From Streptomyces sp. KL109B (lineage in GTDB: Bacteria; Actinomycetota; Actinomycetes; Streptomycetales; Streptomycetaceae), in NCBI RefSeq assembly GCF_030766935.1, contig NZ_JASERL010000002.1, positions 1,116,001-1,180,000 of the forward strand: a stretch of DNA of 64,000 bases, given 5' to 3'. Below, piece by piece: positions 44,007 to 55,046 of the stretch (position 1 is its first letter; each line of letters begins with the position of its first letter). The notes beneath the pieces are model-generated. The model was not told where the DNA came from and ran no database searches. It worked only from the letters and a program-made list of their open reading frames with translations. Position numbers and translations under genes: made by a program.

Positions 44007-45160
44007 ACCGGAACCTTCAACCTGACCACGAAACCCTCCTCGCACGGCCCCGCCTCGAACGTGCCGCCCAGCAGCTCGGCGCGCTCCTTCATCCCCAACA
44101 GACCGTAACCGGAGCCACTGACAGTGAGCTCGTCATGCGCCCTGGCCGCACCCGAATCGCGTATTTCCAGGGCCACTTCGCTCGGACCGTACTCGAGCCG
44201 CAGATCCGCCTTCGCCCCCGGAGCGTGCTTGCGTACGTTCGTCAGCGCCTCCTGCGCGACTCTGCGCACGGTCTGGGACGCCTCGGCGGGCAGCGGCCGG
44301 CGCTCGCCTCCCACCGTGAGCGTGGCTCCGTCCGAGGACGCGACCAGCTCCCGCAGAAAGTCCTCCAGCGGCGTCATCTCGCCCCGCAGCGCCGACAATG
44401 CCTGCCGGGTCTCGTCGAGTCCGTCCCTTGCCATGCCGCGGGCCGCCACGACGCGCTCCAGGATCTGCTCCCGGTCCGCCCCGCGCTCGATGAGGAGCCG
44501 GGCGGCCTCCAGGTGCACGAGCTGGGCGGAGAGGCTGTGCGCGAGGACGTCGTGGATCTCGCGGGCGATCCGCGAGCGCTCGGCGAGCGCCGCCGACTCG
44601 GCCTCGGCGGCACGCGCGGCACGCTCCTGCGCCAGGGCCCGCTGCGCGCTGCCCCGCGCCTCGGCGTCCAGCCGCAGCACGTACCCGGAAAGGCTCAGGC
44701 CGATGGCGACGACCGCGGTGGTCAGCCAGGCGTCGTCGTTGACCACCGCGAACCCGGTGAGCGCCACGGCGGTGGCGGGCACCGAGGCGGCCAGCGGCAG
44801 TCGCTCGAGGGCGGAGACCGCGCAGCCGCACCACAGCACGATGGCCGGCCCGATGAATCCCGCCCACTGGGCCAGCACCGCCACCGCGACCAGAAACGCC
44901 AGCAGCCCGAGAGAGGGCCACAGCCGGTGGTCGAGCGTGGTGCGGAAGAAGGCCCAGGCAGCCGCCGCGCACGCGACCAGCAGCACAGGGGCGAGGATCA
45001 GCGCCCAGTGCCCGACATCACGCTGTGTGACGGCGGTCCACACCAGGACCGCGATCACGACCACCCGCACGGCGCGGGCGAGCATCCGTCGGGCACGGGT
45101 GACTCCCTCGCGGGAGAGCGCCTCCCGTGAGGGCCAGGCCATCCAGTGTCCGCGGTTCAC
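44003..45160 (-). CDS. NarL-type sensor histidine kinase (HisKA_3)
   Basis: A 385-residue kinase with about five TM helices in the first 160 residues and no obvious extracellular domain, suggesting sensing in or at the membrane. The HisKA_3 motif ERSRIAREIHDVLAHSLSAQ has phospho-acceptor His203. The ATPase has VRRVAQEALTNVRKHAPGA and YGLLGMKERAELLGGTF. GTG 45160 overlaps the DUF1453 stop by 4 bp and sits after GGGAGGAC. All three genes are thus coupled. The signal is unknown. Confidence 0.93.
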   Translation of the reverse strand: MNRGHWMAWPSREALSREGVTRARRMLARAVRVVVIAVLVWTAVTQRDVGHWALILAPVLLVACAAAAWAFFRTTLDHRLWPSLGLLAFLVAVAVLAQWAGFIGPAIVLWCGCAVSALERLPLAASVPATAVALTGFAVVNDDAWLTTAVVAIGLSLSGYVLRLDAEARGSAQRALAQERAARAAEAESAALAERSRIAREIHDVLAHSLSAQLVHLEAARLLIERGADREQILERVVAARGMARDGLDETRQALSALRGEMTPLEDFLRELVASSDGATLTVGGERRPLPAEASQTVRRVAQEALTNVRKHAPGAKADLRLEYGPSEVALEIRDSGAARAHDELTVSGSGYGLLGMKERAELLGGTFEAGPCEEGFVVRLKVPV

Positions 45161-45663
45161 CTGCGGTCCTCCCACGCCGGCTGCGCGATGGGACCAACGT
45201 ACGCCGAGCGCTCACGGTCGGCCCGCAGCATCAGCAGGCCGGAGCGGACCAGCAGCGAGACGGCGAAGCCGAGCATGAGGCTGGAACTGCCGAGGTGGAT
45301 ACCCATCGCCAGGCCGATACCGACCACGCACGCGCGGGCCGCGACCCCACCGAGCCAGGCCCCGGCCGTCGCGACGGTGCCCTTGGTCCACGCGTCGCCC
45401 CGCTCATCCGTCCAGACGCGTGTCGTGAACGCCCACCCGACGCCTATGCCAGCGCTCACCACCAGCTGGACGGCGAGCAGCACCACCGACCCCGTCACGT
45501 GGTGCGGGTCCGTCACCGCGCCGTCCCGCACGGCGAGGACCGCGAGGATCGCGGGCAGCAGCCACCACTTCCGGTCGCCGGCCAGGCGCTCCGTCCTGAA
45601 CTGGCGCACGAGGACGAGCGCGACGACGGCGACGATCACCAGGACGGTGGGGAACCCGGACAT
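45157..45663 (-). CDS. DUF1453/CcdC-like membrane protein
   Basis: A 168-residue protein with four to five TM helices (PTVLVIVAVVALVLVRQF, GSVVLLAVQLVVSAGIGVGW, LMLGFAVSLLVRSGLLML). RTERLAGDRKWWLLPAILAV resembles the CcdC/DUF1453 family. It is the first gene of the NarL-type operon, with GGAGG before the ATG. It may sense or relay an envelope signal to the adjoining kinase, but this is only a contextual guess. Confidence 0.8.
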   Translation of the reverse strand: MSGFPTVLVIVAVVALVLVRQFRTERLAGDRKWWLLPAILAVLAVRDGAVTDPHHVTGSVVLLAVQLVVSAGIGVGWAFTTRVWTDERGDAWTKGTVATAGAWLGGVAARACVVGIGLAMGIHLGSSSLMLGFAVSLLVRSGLLMLRADRERSAYVGPIAQPAWEDRR

Positions 45664-45764
45664 GACTGCCTCCGTGAGCGGTCGGGAGCGAGGTGTTTCA
45701 ACGCCCTCGACGCTACGGAAAGCAGCAGGTCAGGAAATCGGAGCCGGGGTGGATCGCGGGTGGA

Positions 45765-45798
45765 TCATGCGGCTCCACCCGTGGGTGGAGCCGCATGA
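45765..45798 (-). terminator. Terminator downstream of parE
   Basis: A 16-bp perfect inverted repeat with a 2-base centre, TCATGCGGCTCCACCC-GT-GGGTGGAGCCGCATGA, about 80 bp past the parE stop. Confidence 0.8.
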
Positions 45799-45878
45799 CG
45801 TGCGCCGAGAAGCCAGGACCGCGAAGACAGAGTCACGAGTGCGGGGGCGCGAGACCCCGCCCTCCCCCGCACCCACGC

Positions 45879-48002
45879 TCAGGTGTCGATGCGCGACCGG
45901 TCGAGGGTCGAGGCGGAGCTGCTGATGAACTCCTTGCGCGGCGCCACGTCGTTGCCCATCAGCAGGTCGAACACCTGCTCCGCCGCCTCCAGCTCGCCGA
46001 TGTTGATCCGGCGCAGCGTGCGGTGGCGCGGGTCCATCGTGGTCTCCGCGAGCTGGTCGGCGTCCATCTCACCGAGACCCTTGTACCGCTGGATCGAGTC
46101 CTTGTACCGCACGCCCTTGCGCTGGAGTTCCAGCAGCGTCTCGCGCAGTTCGCGGTCCGAGTACGTGTAGATGTACTTGTCCTGGCCCTTCTTCGGCTGG
46201 ACCAGTTCGATGCGGTGCAGCGGCGGCACGGCGGCGAAGACGCGGCCCGCCTCGATCATCGGCCGCATGTAGCGCTGGAACAGCGTCAGCAGCAGCGTCC
46301 GGATGTGCGCGCCGTCCACATCGGCGTCGACGAGCAGGATGATCTTGCCGTAGCGCGCCGTGTCGATGTCGAAGGTCCGGCCGGACCCGGCTCCTATGAC
46401 CTGGATGATCGCGCCGCACTCGACGTTCTTCAGCATGTCCGAGACGGACGACTTCTGAACGTTGAGGATCTTGCCGCGGATCGGAAGGAGGGCCTGGAAC
46501 TCGGAGTTCCGGGCGAGCTTGGCGGTGCCGAGCGCGGAGTCGCCCTCGACGATGAACAGCTCGCTGCGCTCCACGTCGTCGCTGCGGCAGTCCGCGAGCT
46601 TGGCGGGCAGCGACGAGGACTCCAGGGCCGTCTTGCGGCGCTGCGCGTCCTTGTGCTGACGCGCGGCGATGCGCGTACGGGCCGCGGCGACGGCCTTCTC
46701 CATGACGGCGCGGGCCTGCGCCTTGGCGTCACGCTTCGTGGACGACAGGAACGCCTTGAGTTCCTTGGCCACCACGTTGGCGACGACCCTGTTGGCCGCC
46801 GAGGTACCGAGGACCTCCTTGGTCTGGCCCTCGAACTGCGGCTCCGCCAGACGCACCGTGACGACGGCCGTGAGGCCTTCCAGGGCGTCGTCCTTGACGA
46901 TGTCGTCCTCGGCGACGCGCAGCACCTTCTGGGCGCGCAGCACCTCGTTCATCGTCTTCGTGAGCGAGCGCTCGAAGCCCGTCACATGGGTGCCGCCCTT
47001 GGGCGTGGCGATGATGTTCACGAACGACTTGATCGTCGCGTCGTAGCCGGTGCCCCAGCGCAGCGCGATGTCCACGCCGAGCTCGCGCTGGACCTCGGTG
47101 GGCGTCATCTGGCCGTGCTCGTCGAGCACCGGGACGGTCTCCTTGAAGGTGCCCTGTCCGGTGAAGCGGAGGACGTCACAGACCGGCTTGTCCTGCGCCA
47201 GGTACTCGCAGAACTCACTGATGCCGCCGTCGAAGCGGAAGGATTCCTCACCCTTGCTGCCGCCCTCGCCGAGGCCGAACTCGTCGCGGACGACGATGGT
47301 GAGGCCCGGCACCAGGAAGGCGGTCTGCCGCGCGCGCTGGTGCAGCTCTCCCAGGGAGAGCTTGGCGTCCTTCAGGAAGATCTGCCGGTCCGCCCAGTAG
47401 CGCACGCGCGTGCCGTGCCGCGACTTCGGGACCTTCTTGACCTTGCTCAGTCGTGCGGAGGGGTCGAACGACGCGTCGGGACCGGGCTTGGCGAAGGCGC
47501 CGGGGACGCCGCGCCGGAAGCTGATGGCGTGCGTGTGCCCGCCGAGGTCCACCTCCACGTCGAGGCGCGCCGACAGCGCGTTCACCACGGAGGCGCCCAC
47601 GCCGTGCAGGCCGCCGGAGGCCGCGTACGCGCCGCCGCCGAACTTGCCGCCCGCGTGGAGCTTGGTCATGACGACCTCGACTCCGGAGAGGCCGGTCTTG
47701 GGCTCCACGTCCACGGGGATGCCGCGGCCGTTGTCCCGCACCTCCACGGAGGCGTCGTCGTGCAGGATCACCTCGATGCGGTCGCAGTAGCCACCGAGGG
47801 CCTCGTCGACGGAGTTGTCGATGATCTCCCAGAGGCAGTGCATCAGGCCACGGCTGTCGGTCGAGCCGATGTACATGCCCGGACGCTTGCGTACGGCTTC
47901 GAGCCCCTCAAGGACGAGCAAGTGCCGCGCGGTGTAGTTGGAACCGTCCCGGTCTGCTCCGGTCAGCAGCGCTGTGGACGGCACGGACGTATCGGCGGTC
48001 AC
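45879..48002 (-). CDS. parE: DNA topoisomerase IV subunit B
   Basis: The ATPase subunit of topoisomerase IV, 707 residues. GHKL motifs are LWEIIDNSVDEALGG, EVRDNGRGIPVD, KLHAGGKFGGGAYAASGGLH (ATP lid) and GLHGVGASVVNA. The TOPRIM domain has ELFIVEGDSALG and ILLVDADVDGAHIRTLLLT. The C-terminus YKGLGEMDADQLAETTMDP follows the type-II subunit B pattern. The GTG start lies after GAGGAGCG. It pairs with ParC at 29705-32161. ParE rather than GyrB is indicated by the distance from the origin genes and the S. coelicolor-like order parE-DUF7455-hrdB. Confidence 0.96.
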   Translation of the reverse strand: MTADTSVPSTALLTGADRDGSNYTARHLLVLEGLEAVRKRPGMYIGSTDSRGLMHCLWEIIDNSVDEALGGYCDRIEVILHDDASVEVRDNGRGIPVDVEPKTGLSGVEVVMTKLHAGGKFGGGAYAASGGLHGVGASVVNALSARLDVEVDLGGHTHAISFRRGVPGAFAKPGPDASFDPSARLSKVKKVPKSRHGTRVRYWADRQIFLKDAKLSLGELHQRARQTAFLVPGLTIVVRDEFGLGEGGSKGEESFRFDGGISEFCEYLAQDKPVCDVLRFTGQGTFKETVPVLDEHGQMTPTEVQRELGVDIALRWGTGYDATIKSFVNIIATPKGGTHVTGFERSLTKTMNEVLRAQKVLRVAEDDIVKDDALEGLTAVVTVRLAEPQFEGQTKEVLGTSAANRVVANVVAKELKAFLSSTKRDAKAQARAVMEKAVAAARTRIAARQHKDAQRRKTALESSSLPAKLADCRSDDVERSELFIVEGDSALGTAKLARNSEFQALLPIRGKILNVQKSSVSDMLKNVECGAIIQVIGAGSGRTFDIDTARYGKIILLVDADVDGAHIRTLLLTLFQRYMRPMIEAGRVFAAVPPLHRIELVQPKKGQDKYIYTYSDRELRETLLELQRKGVRYKDSIQRYKGLGEMDADQLAETTMDPRHRTLRRINIGELEAAEQVFDLLMGNDVAPRKEFISSSASTLDRSRIDT

Positions 48003-48444
48003 GCGGTTCGCTCCTCGCTGAATTTCAGATGGGGCCCTCTTGAATGAAGGGCCGGCGTCGGTCGCCGTTCAGAGGGTACCGAGGCCTGGTAGAGCCTTTG
48101 TCACGCCACCCTCACCTCAGCCCAGACTAGTCCAGGATCGTATGAATGTTCGATCCCTCGATGGAGTGAAGCCCACATCACGTTCCCTTCCAGGCATGAA
48201 CCATTTAGGCTCCGGGCACGTCCTCATGAACAAACCGGCAACCCAGCCGGGGGAGGACCGACCTGACAGAACGCGCGAACCCGTAAGACGTTAGAGACGC
48301 AATACGGCACATTCGCCGCCACCCGGCGACAGACAGCCGGCCTCGGAGAAATTTTTTCGAGGAAAAGCCGCGAGCGGGAACGTTTTCGGCCTGGTTGGAT
48401 GTTGACCCTGGTACGACAGCTCGTCGAGCTAGAGAAGAGGCGAC
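48003..48444. other. Divergent region parE / DUF7455
   Basis: This 442-base gap holds an inverted repeat GGATCG-N10-CGATCC (48135-48156), a near-palindrome AGCTCG-T-CGAGCT (48418-48430) just before the DUF7455 ribosome site, and TTGACC (48402-48407), a possible -35. No supported ORF was seen. Confidence 0.55.
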
Positions 48445-48675
48445 GTGACTACTGTTCTGACCCCCGCGAGCCCGTTGACGGCCGCTGACCGCTGCGACCG
48501 TTGCGGCGCCCAGGCATATCTGCGCGTCGTCCTGATCAGCGGTGGTGAACTGCTCTTCTGCGCCCACCACGGTCGCAAGTTCGAGCCGGAACTCAAGAAG
48601 ATCGCCGCTGAGATACAGGACGAGACGGAGCGGCTGACCGCCGTTCCGGCAAGCGCCGAGACCGAGGAACGCTGA
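48445..48675 (+). CDS. DUF7455 zinc-ribbon-like protein (76 aa)
   Basis: A 76-residue protein from a GTG after GAAGAGGC. CDRCGAQAYLRVVLISGG and LLFCAHHGRKFEPEL supply a CxxC plus CxHH putative zinc knuckle, followed by a charged helix (LKKIAAEIQDETERLTA). This family is conserved beside hrdB and parE in Streptomyces with no known role. Position next to the principal sigma factor makes an RNA-polymerase or ribosome contact attractive but unproven. Confidence 0.87.
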   Translation: MTTVLTPASPLTAADRCDRCGAQAYLRVVLISGGELLFCAHHGRKFEPELKKIAAEIQDETERLTAVPASAETEER

Positions 48676-48720
48676 CACCTCGCACACACGACGAGCCAGC
48701 TCCGGCATCAGGCCGGTGAT

Positions 48721-48756
48721 CGGGCGGCTGCCCCTGACCCCAGGGGCAGCCGCCCG
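48721..48756. terminator. Bidirectional terminator
   Basis: Perfect 16-bp arms CGGGCGGCTGCCCCTG / CAGGGGCAGCCGCCCG around a 4-base loop between the convergent DUF7455 and protease genes. Confidence 0.9.
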
Positions 48757-48777
48757 TCCTCGTATCCGTACGACGCG

Positions 48778-49611
48778 TCAGGCGTGCTGCCGCAGGACCC
48801 GCAGCACCTCCGACGCGCGCGTGTAGACGCCCGGGCTTCCCGCGCGCCCACAGCCGCTCCCCCAGGACACGAGACCGATGAGCTTGCCCTTGGCGACCAG
48901 CGGGCCACCGCTGTCCCCCTGACAGGCGTCCTTGCCGCCACCCGGCTCCCCCGCGCACAGCATCGACGACGACTCGTACGTCCCGTCGGTGCCGCCCTGC
49001 GGGTACGCGCGCTCGCACTCGGAGTCGGCGAGCACCCGCACCTGAGCGGCATGCAACGTACGCGCGTAGTCACCCGCTCCCGTCGTGTCGCCCCACCCGT
49101 AGACGGCCGCTCCGGTGCCGGACCGATAGGCCGGGTCCCCCGTGTCGGCCATAGGGATCACGTATCCCTCGGGTAGCGGTGCGGACAGTGTGAGGACCGC
49201 CACATCACCTGCGTTGGTCCGGCCGTCGTAGGCCGGGTTGACCCACTCACCGCTGATGGACACTTCGGCTCCGGCCGTCTCGCCGAGGTCGCCGCGGCCG
49301 ACGATCGCCTTCAGATCGTGCACCTGGTCGCGCGGCACACCGAGCACGGCCTCGCTCAGACAGTGCGCCGCGGTGACGACCGTCGAGCGTCCGACGACCA
49401 CGCCCCCGCAGAACTGCCCGGCACGGGTACCGCCGAACCGGTCACGGCTCCCGAGCGCCACCGCCCAGGGGCTCTTGGACGCATCGACCTGATGCCCGCC
49501 GACGATTCCCTCGTCGGCGACCGCGGACTGCGGCGAAGCCAAGGGCAGCACCGCGGCCGCGGCCAGCACGGCCAATGGAGCGGTCAGCGCTCTCACGAAA
49601 GGACGACGCAT
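48778..49611 (-). CDS. Secreted trypsin-like serine protease (S1A)
   Basis: A 277-residue secreted protease. It has a signal peptide to about residue 32, a short propeptide and a trypsin N-terminus IVGG at 36-39. The catalytic triad is His83 (TAAHC), Asp136 (NAGDVAVL) and Ser234 (CQGDSGGP). Asp228 in GKDACQG occupies the specificity pocket, predicting cleavage after Arg or Lys. Six cysteines fit three disulfides, as in Streptomyces griseus trypsin. ATG 49611 follows GAGGAG. Activation would require cleavage before IVGG. Confidence 0.94.
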   Translation of the reverse strand: MRRPFVRALTAPLAVLAAAAVLPLASPQSAVADEGIVGGHQVDASKSPWAVALGSRDRFGGTRAGQFCGGVVVGRSTVVTAAHCLSEAVLGVPRDQVHDLKAIVGRGDLGETAGAEVSISGEWVNPAYDGRTNAGDVAVLTLSAPLPEGYVIPMADTGDPAYRSGTGAAVYGWGDTTGAGDYARTLHAAQVRVLADSECERAYPQGGTDGTYESSSMLCAGEPGGGKDACQGDSGGPLVAKGKLIGLVSWGSGCGRAGSPGVYTRASEVLRVLRQHA

Positions 49612-49705
49612 ACGGGCTCCTCACTCTGGGTTGCAACGGCAGACCCAGAGTGGTCCAGCACGACACCCCACGCACCGCGAGGTTTTGCCCATGGGCACCC
49701 ACGAC

Positions 49706-49748
49706 GAAGGCCCGGCACCACCCGCGGGGCGGGTCGTGCCGGGCCTTC
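49706..49748. terminator. hrdB terminator
   Basis: 13-bp arms GAAGGCCCGGCAC / GTGCCGGGCCTTC with an inner 6-bp stem ACCCGC/GCGGGT, 23 bp past the hrdB stop. Confidence 0.88.
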
Positions 49749-49771
49749 TGAGCGGCGTACAGCGCCTGTGA

Positions 49772-51313
49772 CTAGTCGAGGTAGTCGCGCAGGACCTGGG
49801 AGCGCGACGGGTGGCGCAGCTTCGACATCGTCTTGGACTCGATCTGGCGGATGCGCTCGCGCGTCACGCCGTACACCTTGCCGATCTCGTCGAGGGTCTT
49901 CGGCTGACCGTCGGTGAGACCGAAGCGCATGGAGACGACGCCCGCCTCGCGCTCGGACAGGGTGTCGAGCACGGAGTGCAGCTGCTCCTGGAGGAGCGTG
50001 AAGCTGACGGCGTCGGCCGGGACGACGGCCTCGGAGTCCTCGATGAGGTCACCGAACTCGCTGTCGCCGTCCTCGCCCAGCGGGGTGTGCAGGGAGATGG
50101 GCTCGCGGCCGTACTTCTGGACCTCGATGACCTTCTCGGGGGTCATGTCGAGTTCCTTGGCCAGCTCCTCCGGGGTGGGCTCGCGGCCCAGGTCCTGGAG
50201 CATCTGGCGCTGCACGCGCGCGAGCTTGTTGATGACCTCGACCATGTGCACCGGGATACGGATGGTGCGGGCCTGGTCGGCCATGGCGCGGGTGATCGCC
50301 TGACGGATCCACCAGGTGGCATACGTCGAGAACTTGTAGCCCTTGGTGTAGTCGAACTTCTCGACCGCGCGGATCAGACCGAGGTTGCCCTCCTGGATGA
50401 GGTCCAGGAAGAGCATGCCGCGGCCGGTGTAGCGCTTTGCCAGGGAGACCACCAGACGGAGGTTGGCCTCCAGGAGGTGGTTCTTGGCGCGGCGGCCGTC
50501 CTCGGCGATGATCTCCAGCTCGCGCTTGAGCTTGGGGGCGAGCTTGTCGGCGTTGGCCAGCTTGTCCTCGGCGAACAGCCCGGCCTCGATGCGCTTGGCG
50601 AGCTCGACCTCCTGCTCGGCGTTGAGCAGCGGGACCTTACCGATCTGCTTGAGGTAGTCCTTGACCGGGTCGGCGGTGGCACCGGCGGCGGCGACCTGCT
50701 GGGCCGGCGCGTCGTCCTCGTCGTCGTCGGACAGGACGAAGCCCTGCCCCTCGGGGGTCTCCTCGCCCTCCTTGGCCGGAGCGGCGGCCGGGGTCTCCTC
50801 GGTCGCCTCGTCCTCGAGGAGGTCGTCGTCCTTCTTGGCGGCGGTCTTCTTCGCGGCGGTCTTCTTGGCGACCGTCTTCTTCGCGGCGGCCTTCTTGGCC
50901 GGCGCCTTCTTCGCCACGGCCTTCTTGACCGGCTCGACCTCCTCGTCGACGGCCTCGACGACCGGCGGCTCGGGAGTGGTGGTGGCGGCGACCTTCTTGG
51001 CGGTGACCGTCTTGGCCGCGACGGTCTTGGTCGCGGTGCGCTTGACCGGACTCTTGGCTGCGACGCTGCTCTTTCGGGGACGCTTGGGCTCAGCGGCACT
51101 GACCATCAGCGTCACACCCTCTTCCTCGAGGATCTGGTTGAGGCTGCGCAGAACGTTCTTCCACTGAGTGGCCGGAATCTGGTCGGCTTCGAACGCACGG
51201 CGCACGTCGTCGCCGGCGATCTGGCCATCAGCCTTTCCCCGCTCAATGAGCGCCATGACAGAGACGGACTCGGCGATCTCCGGCGGGAGCGTACGGGATG
51301 TGCTGGCCGACAC
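49772..51313 (-). CDS. hrdB: Principal RNA polymerase sigma factor HrdB
   Basis: The housekeeping sigma-70 factor, 513 residues, beginning [16 protein letters not shown] from a GTG. Region 1.1 (about 10-75) is followed by a long Lys/Ala/Thr repeat ([17 protein letters not shown]) and an acidic stretch ([13 protein letters not shown]). Regions 1.2-2.4 include [40 protein letters not shown] and [13 protein letters not shown]. Region 4.2 is [20 protein letters not shown]. The sequence is nearly identical to S. coelicolor HrdB as I recall it. A GTAAC/CGATGA promoter lies 167 bp upstream. Confidence 0.98.
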   Translation of the reverse strand: MSASTSRTLPPEIAESVSVMALIERGKADGQIAGDDVRRAFEADQIPATQWKNVLRSLNQILEEEGVTLMVSAAEPKRPRKSSVAAKSPVKRTATKTVAAKTVTAKKVAATTTPEPPVVEAVDEEVEPVKKAVAKKAPAKKAAAKKTVAKKTAAKKTAAKKDDDLLEDEATEETPAAAPAKEGEETPEGQGFVLSDDDEDDAPAQQVAAAGATADPVKDYLKQIGKVPLLNAEQEVELAKRIEAGLFAEDKLANADKLAPKLKRELEIIAEDGRRAKNHLLEANLRLVVSLAKRYTGRGMLFLDLIQEGNLGLIRAVEKFDYTKGYKFSTYATWWIRQAITRAMADQARTIRIPVHMVEVINKLARVQRQMLQDLGREPTPEELAKELDMTPEKVIEVQKYGREPISLHTPLGEDGDSEFGDLIEDSEAVVPADAVSFTLLQEQLHSVLDTLSEREAGVVSMRFGLTDGQPKTLDEIGKVYGVTRERIRQIESKTMSKLRHPSRSQVLRDYLD

Positions 51314-51794
51314 GAACAACCTCTCGGAACGTTGGAAAACGGCTTCCGGCCCCGTCCTGTGTGGACCGGAGCCGACGTCCGCCGACTTGGGGATGGGCCG
51401 ACGGCGCGGGCAGGAGCCTGGGAGATGCACAGCGCCACAAGCGGCCGCTGTATTCCTTCCTCGGCTGTTACCTCTTAGGTCATCGCGCTGCCCTGAGGAG
51501 CGTTACGCCCAATCCGCGTGGCCCGAGTCACACCCCGTTATCGGTCAAAGACGGACCGACACGGACAGAATCGGTCACGCAGCTGATTTCATCCGGGCAA
51601 GCAACGACCTTCGAGGAGCGGATCCCTGCGCGAATCCCCTACCGGGGAAAGGGCCGTCCGCCTACGCCCGAGTCGCCGGATGGCGCCTTCCTACACATGG
51701 TTCGCGTCCACATGCTTCGCGTCCACGCGCACATGAGGAACCGTCCGGCGACGTCCGATCCGCCCTCCCCGGCCCCGCCGCACCCCTGGCGCGG
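51314..51794. other. hrdB upstream region
   Basis: This 481-base gap between whiH (ends 51795) and hrdB contains the hrdB promoter (51480-51506), a leader of about 160 bases, and the whiH 3-prime UTR. I saw no clear terminator for whiH and no supported ORF. Confidence 0.65.
51480..51506 (-). promoter_or_regulatory. hrdB promoter, ECF/ShbA type
   Basis: On the minus strand GTAAC (51502-51506) and CGATGA (51480-51485) are separated by 16 bp, matching the promoter that the ECF factor ShbA is reported to use for hrdB. Transcription would start near 51473. Confidence 0.72.
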
Positions 51795-52679
51795 TCAGTG
51801 CTCGCGTGGTGCCGGCACCACGCGCTCCACCTCGGGGTGGACGGTGAGCAGCTGCCGCATGGCCGCCTCGGCGCCCGAGCCGTCGCCGGCGGCGAGCGCG
51901 TCGACAATGCGCGCGTGGTGGGAGACGGCCGCCTCGTTGGGCCGGTCACATCCGGTGACCGGACCGCCGGACACCTGAAGGGCGGCGGACACGATGCCGG
52001 AGAGGTGCTCGAGCATCCTGTTGCCCGCGAGCTGGATGAGCAGCGAGTGGAACTCCGCATCCGCGCGCGCGAAGGTGATCGGGTCCCCCTGCCCCAGGGC
52101 GTGCCGCATGATCTCCACCATGTCGGCAAGGCGCTGCTGGGCGTCCTCCCTGCCGTGTCCGGCGGCGAGCCGCGCGGCGAGCGGCTCGATCGTCCAGCGC
52201 AGCTCGCTCAGCTCGCGCCGCTGGTCGTCGCGCTGCGGCCCGAAGGCGCGCCATTCGATGATGTCCGGGTCCAGCAGGTTCCAGTCACTGACCGGCCGCA
52301 CGCGCGTGCCGACGTTCGGCCGGGCGCTGACCAGGCCCTTGGCCTCCAGTACGCGCAAGGACTCGCGGACGACGGTGCGGGACACCTCGAATCGCTGGCC
52401 GATCTCCTCCGGAACCAGCGGGCGGTCGGCGCCGAGGTCGCCGGAGACGATCATCTGCCCCAACTGCTGTACGAGTTGGCCGTGCAGGCCGCGCCCGCGG
52501 CTGCCCGTGGGACGGCGGCCCACCCGGCCGAGATCCGGGTCCGCGCTCTCCCATGCGGGGCTGCCGACGCGCTCGGCGGGCGACTCCGCATAGGGGTAGC
52601 GATCGAGTTCGCCCGGTCCTGCGAGGCCGGAGTCGGCGGAGCGGGCGGCGGTCATCATGGTGTGCGCAAGGGTAGTCAC
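51795..52679 (-). CDS. whiH: Sporulation regulator WhiH (GntR/FadR family)
   Basis: A developmental regulator needed for sporulation septation in S. coelicolor. The 294-residue protein begins MTTLAHTMMTAARSADSGLA. It has a GntR winged helix (about 90-150; LHGQLVQQLGQMIVSGDLGA, FEVSRTVVRESLRVLEAKGL) and a C-terminal FCD ligand-binding domain (ELRWTIEPLAARLAAGH, FARADAEFHSLLIQLAGN). The GTG start at 52679 gives the known WhiH length; GTG 52736 has a better ribosome site but adds 19 unfamiliar residues. A WhiG-type -10 sequence lies at 52773-52780. The gene sits directly upstream of hrdB, as in S. coelicolor. Confidence 0.95.
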   Translation of the reverse strand: MTTLAHTMMTAARSADSGLAGPGELDRYPYAESPAERVGSPAWESADPDLGRVGRRPTGSRGRGLHGQLVQQLGQMIVSGDLGADRPLVPEEIGQRFEVSRTVVRESLRVLEAKGLVSARPNVGTRVRPVSDWNLLDPDIIEWRAFGPQRDDQRRELSELRWTIEPLAARLAAGHGREDAQQRLADMVEIMRHALGQGDPITFARADAEFHSLLIQLAGNRMLEHLSGIVSAALQVSGGPVTGCDRPNEAAVSHHARIVDALAAGDGSGAEAAMRQLLTVHPEVERVVPAPREH

Positions 52680-52772
52680 GGAATCTGTTGTCGGCGCCGT
52701 CCCCAACTCCCTTGAGGTCTTTGGTGAAAAGCACACGAAAGGGTGATCTCCCTCCTCGCCGCACTTGACGCC

Positions 52773-52780
52773 TTATCGGA
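52773..52780 (-). promoter_or_regulatory. Possible sigma-WhiG -10 element of whiH
   Basis: TCCGATAA on the minus strand matches the WhiG -10 consensus GCCGATAA at 7 of 8 positions. The -35 consensus TAAA is not evident at the expected distance. whiH is a known WhiG target. Confidence 0.55.
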
Positions 52781-52842
52781 AAGAAATGGGCGTTCCACGG
52801 GGAGTTGTGCGCAGCGAGGGATCGGAAGGCGTCGGGCGGTCG

Positions 52843-54819
<1,977 letters not shown>

Positions 54820-55046
54820 CGCTTCCCTCGCAGGACGGGCGACCGCTCGGCGGCCGGGACCCGTCCGCCGGCCGGGCGACGGGCGAATCCCTCGGGTACT
54901 CCAGCAAGATAACGCGATATTTAACGCATTTCGGGCACCGTGCTTACGTGAGTGCCCGCGATTCCACGCCCCGTTCGGGCCCATGGCGGCTCAACGAGCG
55001 CCACCCGCGACACCCGCACGCCACGGCCGCGGCATCGGCGAGTTGA

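Noticed and set aside
45693..48047. 784-residue plus-strand ORF opposite parE
   Set aside because: Shadow of parE; no conserved motif and biased composition.
48402..48430. Promoter TTGACC with -10 TAGAGA for DUF7455
   Set aside because: Spacing would be 22 bp, too long; kept only as a possible -35.
49811..51478. 555-residue plus-strand ORF opposite hrdB
   Set aside because: Shadow of hrdB; the Gly/Leu repeats mirror the Lys/Ala repeat of HrdB.
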